Assembly (NCBI GenBank): GCA_958296055.1
Contig: CATQHS010000001.1
Location: forward strand, 643,808 to 692,276
Source: an uncultured Acidimicrobiales bacterium
GTDB lineage: Bacteria; Actinomycetota; Acidimicrobiia; Acidimicrobiales; Aldehydirespiratoraceae
Direction of reading: 5' to 3'
Length of the DNA stretch: 48,469 nt
Positions 42,333 through 48,469 of this stretch are shown in pieces. The notes beneath the pieces were generated by a model. It worked only from the letters and a program-made list of their open reading frames with translations. It was not told the origin of the DNA and did no database searches. The position numbers and the translations under genes were made by a program. Positions within the stretch are counted from its first letter, which is position 1. Each line of letters begins with the position of its first letter.

Positions 42333-44912
42333 CTAGAGAATGCGCTCGAGATCACCGAGCCGAAATGCCGAATCGCTGTCAACTAACGACAAGCCGGACG
42401 CTCCCACCTGCAGATCACTTGGGCCTAAGATGATGAAGAGGCTCGATCGCGAACTACCGCCGAGGAGAGGTTCGGGATCAACGCCTTCCTCGACGATCAC
42501 GAGTGTCGGTACCCCCACTTCAGTGAGCGGATCGAAGTCATCCAATGAGTTAATCATCAGCGGTGCTCGCTCCCCGTGTTGCGGTGACAGCCAATCTTCA
42601 ACCTTGTCGAGCCTGTGGCGGGGCATCACAATCAGTTGGATGCGGCCTGCAGCGATAAGCGACTTGATGGCGCGCCGGAGTTTGCGACGGGATCGCATCA
42701 CCGATGGTTCCGCACCGATGATCACCTGTGGTCCCCACCTGCCGTTCATAGCAATCTGATAAAGCCGGGATTGGTCAGGCGCAGGCACCAACTCGACTCC
42801 GCTCGGACTCGGCGAGGGTGACGACCACCGACTCCTGCCGTTCCGCCGACAGTAGGTACATCCCCCGCAACTCGGTAAGCATATCGTCCGAAACTTGGGT
42901 GGATTCGAGATAGAGTAGTTTATTCCTATGAGTTCGCCTGTGCATTGTTTACCAGACAGTGCTTTCTTGAGGTTTTTGAGTCTTTCGCGCGACCTTTCAA
43001 CCATCTGGGCTCGAACACTCTCAACGTTTTCGCGCCAGAACCCTGCCAATTGATGATCGCTACGCAGTACGCGGACGGTCAGCCATCCACGGTCGTAGCC
43101 AGTCGGACGGGAATCTGTTGATGACTCGTTGATACTGAAGTCCCAGGCTAGAGCGCCCGCGCGCGCCATCAAACTGACCGTGAACAAGTTCCACTGCTCG
43201 TTGTAGTCGGTGTGCTGATCCAGATTGCCAGGAACTGCTGTCAACGGCACCCGAATGGTGTCCGATCCCAACGTCTCTGCAACCTGGGCCATTGCGGTCC
43301 AACGATCTCGCGCCCGCTCCGCAGTCAGGACACGAGGCGTCGCCATGCTCATTGCAACATCCTCATCAGATCTCGTGGGGAGGAGCAGAGAGATCATAGA
43401 TCGCCCATCACGTCCGCCTCGACCGACCTCCTGGTAGTAGCGGTCGAGACTCTCCGGCATGCACGCGTGAATAACTGTGCGGATATCCGGGACATCAATT
43501 CCGAGGCCAAAGGCTGACGTGGAGAATACAAGATCAATCGAGGAGGGCAGCTCTGGTGAATCACGCAGATTCCGGAGGACGGCCTCTCGTTTAGAAGTCG
43601 TTGACGTTCCGTCCACGACCGCGAAGCGGGTGAACCCATGAGTGGACGCAAGTTGGCTGAGCCGGTTCGGGGTCAAGGTTCCGGGACGTGCTCTTCGTTC
43701 GTCGCGCAGAGTCGTATAGACAATCGCCGGTCGAGGAAGGTGACGAAGCGATTCAATCAGTCGGGCGTCTCTCTTGTGCGGGTCCGATACTGGTGCAGCC
43801 CAGTAGCTCGGTTCTGGCCGTACCACCGGCGCACCGACATGAAGAAACGGACCTGGATGACCGAAGAGAGCTTCAAGAAGACACAGCGTGTCCTCAGTGA
43901 TTGTGGCGCTAGCGAGCACCGTCCTGAACGCCTCATGGCCAGCGGTGTTCGCCTCACGCAGAAGATGAGTGCGCAACCCGGCGAGTGCGTGGAAGTGAGG
44001 CCGGAAAGCGTCCCCCCATGAAGTTACAATGTGAGCTTCGTCTATCGCAATAAGTCGGAGCCGACCACCTGCTGCAGCAGAACTGAGGGGTCGTGCGAGA
44101 GATGTGACTAAGGCTTCAGGATTCGTAAAAAGGATCGACTGGACACCGGATCTCATGCGATCCACGAAATCGGCCTTCTGATCGGATGTTAGGCCACCGT
44201 GGTAGGCGGTTAGTGGGGCCTCCGGGTACTGGCTCGCGTACCGCCTCTGTTGATCGAGTGCAAGCGCAACGGTTGGGACGACAACCACAGCGACGGAACC
44301 GACACTTGAGGCGGTGACCGCGGGCGCGAGTATCGCTAACGTTTTCCCATCACCCGTTGGAAGGTTTACAACGAGCGTACTGCCCGAAGGGGCCAAGAGA
44401 GCGCTCCGAACAGCCGCCCGCTGCCCAGGCGTCCGATACGACGTGAACTCTTGCCCGACGAGCGCGAGAAACGGGTCTCCGTGTACTGATTCGTCGCGCC
44501 TCACGACACGAAAATCCGAGACGTCGTGGTCAACCGCGGGCGCGGCGCAGCAATCAAGCCATGTAGGTCTCCATGGAACAGCACGAATTCGCGTGGCCGT
44601 TCCGTCACGAGGTTGGGAGTCAAGCCCAAAGTCTGCCCAGCGAAAGCCGGGTGGGAATGATTGGGAATACGGCACATCGAGCCAGGCCGAGACCGCTCTG
44701 GCCTCCGTGTCAATGGCAGAACTCGACCCACTTACGCTCCGGCGAACGTCATCAGAGCGGAGCACTTGACGAAGCAACACGGCGGTGTCGGCAGACCCTC
44801 CGCGCCCTCCCGCCGTGAGTTCGAGCGCTGCTGAGATCCGATCGGAGACCTCAATCTGCCTTCTGGTAGAAAGACGATTGAGTAGCGATTGAACGTCTTG
44901 GACTGTACGCAT
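42333..44912 (-). CDS. dpdF: RecQ-like helicase DpdF
   Basis: An 859-residue SF2 helicase. Walker A PTGDGKT spans about 185-191 and DEAH about 291-294. SATIT follows, then the RecQ-type motifs STSAFGLGIDVPDI and GRGGRDGR. A Cys-rich zinc site (CLPSCGGCTYC, around residue 680) resembles the RecQ zinc-binding subdomain. An N-terminal ~150-residue extension is unassigned. It is 2 bases downstream of dpdE and is followed by dpdG. In the known system it belongs to the restriction part; an unwinding role on target DNA is inferred. Confidence 0.85.
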   Translation of the reverse strand: MRTVQDVQSLLNRLSTRRQIEVSDRISAALELTAGGRGGSADTAVLLRQVLRSDDVRRSVSGSSSAIDTEARAVSAWLDVPYSQSFPPGFRWADFGLDSQPRDGTATRIRAVPWRPTWLDCCAAPAVDHDVSDFRVVRRDESVHGDPFLALVGQEFTSYRTPGQRAAVRSALLAPSGSTLVVNLPTGDGKTLAILAPAVTASSVGSVAVVVVPTVALALDQQRRYASQYPEAPLTAYHGGLTSDQKADFVDRMRSGVQSILFTNPEALVTSLARPLSSAAAGGRLRLIAIDEAHIVTSWGDAFRPHFHALAGLRTHLLREANTAGHEAFRTVLASATITEDTLCLLEALFGHPGPFLHVGAPVVRPEPSYWAAPVSDPHKRDARLIESLRHLPRPAIVYTTLRDERRARPGTLTPNRLSQLASTHGFTRFAVVDGTSTTSKREAVLRNLRDSPELPSSIDLVFSTSAFGLGIDVPDIRTVIHACMPESLDRYYQEVGRGGRDGRSMISLLLPTRSDEDVAMSMATPRVLTAERARDRWTAMAQVAETLGSDTIRVPLTAVPGNLDQHTDYNEQWNLFTVSLMARAGALAWDFSINESSTDSRPTGYDRGWLTVRVLRSDHQLAGFWRENVESVRAQMVERSRERLKNLKKALSGKQCTGELIGINYSISNPPKFRTICLPSCGGCTYCRRNGRSRWSSPSPSPSGVELVPAPDQSRLYQIAMNGRWGPQVIIGAEPSVMRSRRKLRRAIKSLIAAGRIQLIVMPRHRLDKVEDWLSPQHGERAPLMINSLDDFDPLTEVGVPTLVIVEEGVDPEPLLGGSSRSSLFIILGPSDLQVGASGLSLVDSDSAFRLGDLERIL

Positions 44913-44914
44913 GT

Positions 44915-47900
44915 TTACTTCCCGATCAGGCTTGGGTCAGCCAGAATGATCGCTCCGCAGCCAATCACATCGACTTCCACTTCCAAGCGGTCGGGAACTG
45001 TTGCCAAGAGAGCTTCGAAGGCATGGACCTGTTCGTTAACCGGATCCAAATCAGTCAAAGCCCGAGAGCGGAGTGTCGAGAGATGTTCGTCAATCGACGA
45101 CTTCAAAGATTGCGCCGAACGGGTCGCTCGTGACCCAACCGAGTCACGGCCGTCAAGGATCTGTCGAGCGCTATCGAGGCCATGACGGCACACAGTCTCC
45201 CAGTCAAAGTATGCGGAGAGTCGATCAAATAACTCGGGACGTGAGACTAAGTTTCGATCCCCAGTCGCCTTATCGTAAGGGCGGGTCGGGGCCGGATGAT
45301 CGATCTCCTGACCGGCATCAGTCATATATATGGTCTCAAGCACAGGGGGTAATAGCGACTCGATCTCGATCTGCAACCATGAGGCAGTCCCGTTCTCGCG
45401 CGCGGTGCGCACCAACTCACCCATCGTCGGTGCCCTCACAAGAAAGTCCGTGCGGAACACCGGGATCGGTAGCCTGCAACCCGGTGCTGGCCGCATGAAC
45501 GCGAATACTACACCGCGATCGTCGTCGCGGAGATGGCGCACGATTACATCCAGCAACCCGTGGCCGGGTCTCACGAGTGGAATGCGTCGATCCACCGACG
45601 TTTGGCGTGACAGTGCAAGTTCTTCACCGATCCACGGCGCTATCGCTAATTCAAGATCGTAAGAGACTTGAGGGCGCGGTCGAATGGCTATCTGAAAACT
45701 GCCTCTGGCAGGGCTCCGTACTTTCGCTCCAACTCCGGTCAGCCAAGCCTTAAGCCCTACGCCAAGTCGCCGTTCTTCATCCGCCCTCAGAAGATACTCG
45801 TTGAGGTCAGTGTGGACCCCACTCACGGCATCAAGAGAGTCGTGCGCCGCTATTCGCTGCGCCTCAACTTCAAGCCTCTCACGCCGTGATTCGATCTCAG
45901 ACTCAAGCACTGCGACTCCGCGAGTCAAGACCTGCCCAAGGACTTCGGATTCCAAGTCGGCGAGCACATATTGCAGAGACGAAACCGACTGATCGAACAC
46001 TTCACAGGAATCAGCCGCGAAGAGGAACCATCCCGACGCATATATCTGCTCTCCGTAAACAAATACAATAGATTCCACTGGGCGTGATTTGCTACGTACG
46101 AATCTGTCAGCTCTACCTAGTCTCTGTTCGAGGCGGAACACGTCCCAAGGCAGGTCCAGATGGACAACCACATCAGCGGTCTGGAGGTTGATCCCTTCCT
46201 CAGCGCTGGCATCACAGACTAGGAGACGGCAGTTCATATCTGATCGCCATCGTTTAACGTTTGTCGCGTTCTCCTCCCGCAACTGGGCACTCAGGTGCTT
46301 CGCCACTCGATGTTCTCCGAAGGAGTTCACTAAAGCCTCAAAGACGGCCTGCGCTACTGTCGAATAGGCGCTCGCTACAACAACCTTTCCACAGTCCTTG
46401 GATATGGCCATCAAACCGATCTGACCGATAGTCTCATCAAGAATTACTGGAGCGATGGCATCCAGTTCGCGTCGCCAAGCGTCACCGCTCTTCCTGAGCC
46501 ATTGACTTAGCTGTCCGAGGGCCCCATCAGACTCGTCCACGGCACTGAGTTCCAAGAGAGCGTGTGGAAGCGAGCCGCAGGCCTGGCCAAGCAACTTAAG
46601 TGCCTCCGTTGCTTGATCGATGCCCACCTCCCCGTAATCGACGAGTTCGGCGATATCGTGTCGGAAACTCTCGATCAAATCGACGCGTGCAGCGCTGCTG
46701 TCATCACAGATCTCCACGGTGAAGGGTCGCCCGCGTCGCCGGCCACGGACTCCGAAGGTTGCACTGATCTGCGGGCTCCGGCGGGTCCGAAGGAGTCGAT
46801 GGTGCAGTCGGTACGTCTCCGAGAGATGCTTTTTGACTCTAACGATCCGATTCTGACGCTGGGCGTCGGTGCACTTCAAAGCTCGACGGACAAGCAGGGC
46901 AAGCGTCTCATCATTCGGAAATAGCGACTGGAGTCGGTCTGCGAACAGCGAGAAGTCAAACTCATCCAAGTCGGAAGTAAGTGAGTAGTGAATGAGCGCG
47001 AGTTCGTCTCGCATCTCAACCCGACGTGTGAACGCGTCGAGATCTTGTGGCTGATAATTCTTCGGATCCAGCAGGTGCAAGAGATCCAGGAAAGCCGCCT
47101 CGTTCGACCGGACCGGCGTCGCCGAGAGGAGAAGGACATCGCTCGCTCTGTGGGCCAATTCGGCCACACGCTCCAGCACCGTTGGCGGAAACGGTCCAGC
47201 GCGAGTGAGGTGATGAGCTTCGTCGATTACAAGTACGCGAATTGGCCCAGTTGGCCACTTGTCCGATTCTTCATGAGCGCGAATCCAGATCGAGGCTTGG
47301 TTGAAGGCATTGATATGGAACTTGTTGACTAATTCCTCATCCCACTGTTGGAGGAGATGATCGGGAACCAGAACCAGCACCTCAGCGGCGGGATGGTCAC
47401 GCAAGGACTGCCAGACGAGTGCTCCCGCCTCGATCGTCTTGCCAAGACCGACTTCATCGGCCAAGAGGTACCGACGTTTGAGATCGTTGGAGACGCTGCG
47501 CACCACTGTGAGTTGGTGGTCATGTAGTTCGACCGATCCTAGCAAGAGTCCATCGGCCCCGGCAGAAGCGGCCCGCAGTGTGTGCCACGACGCCATTAGA
47601 TCGGCTCTTGATTCGTAGACATGAGGGCTGTCGCCACCCATCGAAGCGAGAAGTTCATAAGGGTCCTCGATCCGGGATGCCCATCGGATGTCGAACTGGT
47701 CGCTCGATAAGATTTCACCGTCGCTGTTCGGTAGGGCCACAATGTAACGCCCGTCACCGTGGGGGTGCTCACTTTCTACCCGTCCGATTCTCCAGCGTTG
47801 CCCATCGTGGAAATATACCCGTGAGTGCGGGCGAATATCGGCGGTGACGACTTGAAGCAGATCCGACTCACGCTCGACGTAGGGACTTCGTGATGGCCCG

Positions 47901-48070
47901 CGAAAGTAGCGGATGCGAGCTGTTGCGCCATCAAGGTCCACAAGTCGACCGATTCCCAGTCCTGGATCGCCGACGACAAACCGACCCAGATCAGATTGAC
48001 CAACTGACTGGGACAATGGCCGAGCCGAGCCTCTATTCAGGCACGGTCGCCCTCTCTCATCCTCTCTCAT
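44915..48070 (-). CDS. dpdE: SNF2/RapA-like helicase DpdE
   Basis: A 1051-residue SWI2/SNF2-type translocase. Two small beta-rich modules at the N-terminus (GRLVDLDGATARIRYF and GQRWRIGRVESEHPHGDGRY) look like tandem SH3/Tudor-like folds, as in RapA. Motif I is DEVGLGKT (205-212), followed by VLVPDHLLQQW, DEAH (282-285) and SATPVR (315-320). The helicase-C block is DASAEEGINLQTADVVVHLDLPW, then RLGRADRF. The ATG overlaps the preceding stop (TGATG) and the TAA stop lies 2 bases before dpdF. It probably moves along double-stranded DNA; whether it senses modification is unknown. Confidence 0.83.
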   Translation of the reverse strand: MREDERGRPCLNRGSARPLSQSVGQSDLGRFVVGDPGLGIGRLVDLDGATARIRYFRGPSRSPYVERESDLLQVVTADIRPHSRVYFHDGQRWRIGRVESEHPHGDGRYIVALPNSDGEILSSDQFDIRWASRIEDPYELLASMGGDSPHVYESRADLMASWHTLRAASAGADGLLLGSVELHDHQLTVVRSVSNDLKRRYLLADEVGLGKTIEAGALVWQSLRDHPAAEVLVLVPDHLLQQWDEELVNKFHINAFNQASIWIRAHEESDKWPTGPIRVLVIDEAHHLTRAGPFPPTVLERVAELAHRASDVLLLSATPVRSNEAAFLDLLHLLDPKNYQPQDLDAFTRRVEMRDELALIHYSLTSDLDEFDFSLFADRLQSLFPNDETLALLVRRALKCTDAQRQNRIVRVKKHLSETYRLHHRLLRTRRSPQISATFGVRGRRRGRPFTVEICDDSSAARVDLIESFRHDIAELVDYGEVGIDQATEALKLLGQACGSLPHALLELSAVDESDGALGQLSQWLRKSGDAWRRELDAIAPVILDETIGQIGLMAISKDCGKVVVASAYSTVAQAVFEALVNSFGEHRVAKHLSAQLREENATNVKRWRSDMNCRLLVCDASAEEGINLQTADVVVHLDLPWDVFRLEQRLGRADRFVRSKSRPVESIVFVYGEQIYASGWFLFAADSCEVFDQSVSSLQYVLADLESEVLGQVLTRGVAVLESEIESRRERLEVEAQRIAAHDSLDAVSGVHTDLNEYLLRADEERRLGVGLKAWLTGVGAKVRSPARGSFQIAIRPRPQVSYDLELAIAPWIGEELALSRQTSVDRRIPLVRPGHGLLDVIVRHLRDDDRGVVFAFMRPAPGCRLPIPVFRTDFLVRAPTMGELVRTARENGTASWLQIEIESLLPPVLETIYMTDAGQEIDHPAPTRPYDKATGDRNLVSRPELFDRLSAYFDWETVCRHGLDSARQILDGRDSVGSRATRSAQSLKSSIDEHLSTLRSRALTDLDPVNEQVHAFEALLATVPDRLEVEVDVIGCGAIILADPSLIGK

Positions 48071-48469
48071 CAGCGCCGCACTTCCTTTTCCTTCTTCGGT
48101 GGCGCGTCTTGGTGAACGGTTCGGGAGAGTCGCCGGTGCTCGCGTAGCAAGTGGTCTGTGAGAAGTTTGATGTCTTTATGTGTGTTCTGGAGTTCATTCC
48201 ACCGCCTCAGGGAATAAGTCCCAAACCGCCAGTAGCCACTCGTCCACGCGCACCCGTCTCGCAGGGGTTCGAGTTCTGTTGCATAGTCAGGTTCATCGGG
48301 CAGCACGCCCTGAGCGACGTGCTCGTCGGTTATGGCATCCATAAGGTAGCCCACGCTTGCAATACCTACGCCGTGCATCAGACGCGACCGGCGTGGCGGG
48401 TGACCCCACGCTTCATCAAAGACTTTCTTAACCGCGCGCCAGAACGGCTTCAGAATCAACAACATTTCC
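48070..48469 (-). CDS. dpdB: C-terminal part of a DGQHR-type protein, probably DpdB (cut by right edge)
   Basis: About 132 residues are visible and the frame is open to the last bases, so an ATG near 48465 is internal. The sequence (FWRAVKKVFDEAWGHPPRRSRLMHGVGIASVGYLMDAI) matches the C-terminal helical part of DndB/DGQHR-domain proteins. The end is lysine- and arginine-rich (PPKKEKEVRR). DpdB works with DpdA in placing preQ0 into DNA in the known system. Its stop overlaps the dpdE start (TGATG). The DGQHR motif itself would lie outside the window, so the call rests on this tail and on context. Confidence 0.6.
   Translation of the reverse strand, partial: EMLLILKPFWRAVKKVFDEAWGHPPRRSRLMHGVGIASVGYLMDAITDEHVAQGVLPDEPDYATELEPLRDGCAWTSGYWRFGTYSLRRWNELQNTHKDIKLLTDHLLREHRRLSRTVHQDAPPKKEKEVRR

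Noticed and set aside
30649..48469. DISARM, BREX, Druantia or Zorya defence system
   Set aside because: There is no methyltransferase, DUF1998 pair, PglZ, BrxC or ZorAB-like gene. The combination of SNF2, RecQ-like, giant DEAD/DEAH, P-loop ATPase, PLD and a DGQHR tail fits Dpd better.

Overview
The window is a high-GC chromosomal segment from an actinobacterium. GTG/TTG starts, 4-nt stop/start overlaps, apparently leaderless promoters, a DUF222/13E12-type HNH gene and an actinobacterial adenosine deaminase all point that way. The C1 gene set and the many lineage-type hypothetical proteins suggest Acidimicrobiia or relatives; this placement is an inference. The only complete RNA gene seen is one tRNA-Gly(GCC).

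Region 1 (184-6512, + strand) is a tight operon for corrinoid-dependent demethylation of a methylated amine. It holds a cobalamin-binding shuttle protein, a DUF1638 protein, a small 'virulence factor' domain protein, a methyltetrahydrofolate:corrinoid methyltransferase, an iron-sulfur/ASKHA corrinoid-reactivating protein and an MttB-like methyltransferase with no in-frame amber codon. The likely flow is substrate methyl group to corrinoid to tetrahydrofolate.

Region 2 (6600-18140) is housekeeping: a small ribbon-helix-helix-like protein, an MFS transporter, tRNA-Gly, a Fpg/Nei glycosylase, a metX-metZ/B operon behind a SAM riboswitch, a DEAD-box helicase, adenosine deaminase, uracil phosphoribosyltransferase, a 2-hydroxyacid dehydrogenase and a DUF2238-like membrane protein. 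Two recent duplications stand out. A 130-bp repeat of the adenosine deaminase promoter and 5' end flanks a chimeric ORF, and a 77-bp tandem duplication spans the upp/dehydrogenase junction.

Region 3 (18141-30360) holds a DUF222-HNH gene, a complete IS3-family element that has split a HEPN/Abi-type gene (its frame can be rebuilt across the insertion), a desaturase-Rieske fusion coupled to a second hydroxyacid dehydrogenase, a ferritin-like diiron protein, an adenosine-kinase-like PfkB protein and an M1 aminopeptidase. A nested inverted repeat lies in the divergent promoter region before the aminopeptidase.

Region 4 (30649 to the right edge, - strand) is a foreign-looking island. It has visibly lower GC and a different codon style, and it begins just after a 20-bp tandem repeat array. 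Nine tightly coupled genes match the Dpd (7-deazaguanine in DNA) modification/restriction system. In transcription order they are dpdB (C-terminal part, cut by the window edge), dpdE (SNF2/RapA-like helicase), dpdF (RecQ-like helicase), dpdG, dpdH (large P-loop ATPase), dpdI, dpdJ (large DEAD/DEAH helicase), dpdK (phospholipase-D-like) and dpdD. The DNA-inserting enzyme DpdA, DpdC and the preQ0 synthesis genes are not in the window and would be expected upstream, beyond base 48469. The island is therefore the effector/restriction half of a 7-deazaguanine DNA system in an actinobacterium. It is a known system class, but its make-up and setting here merit attention.
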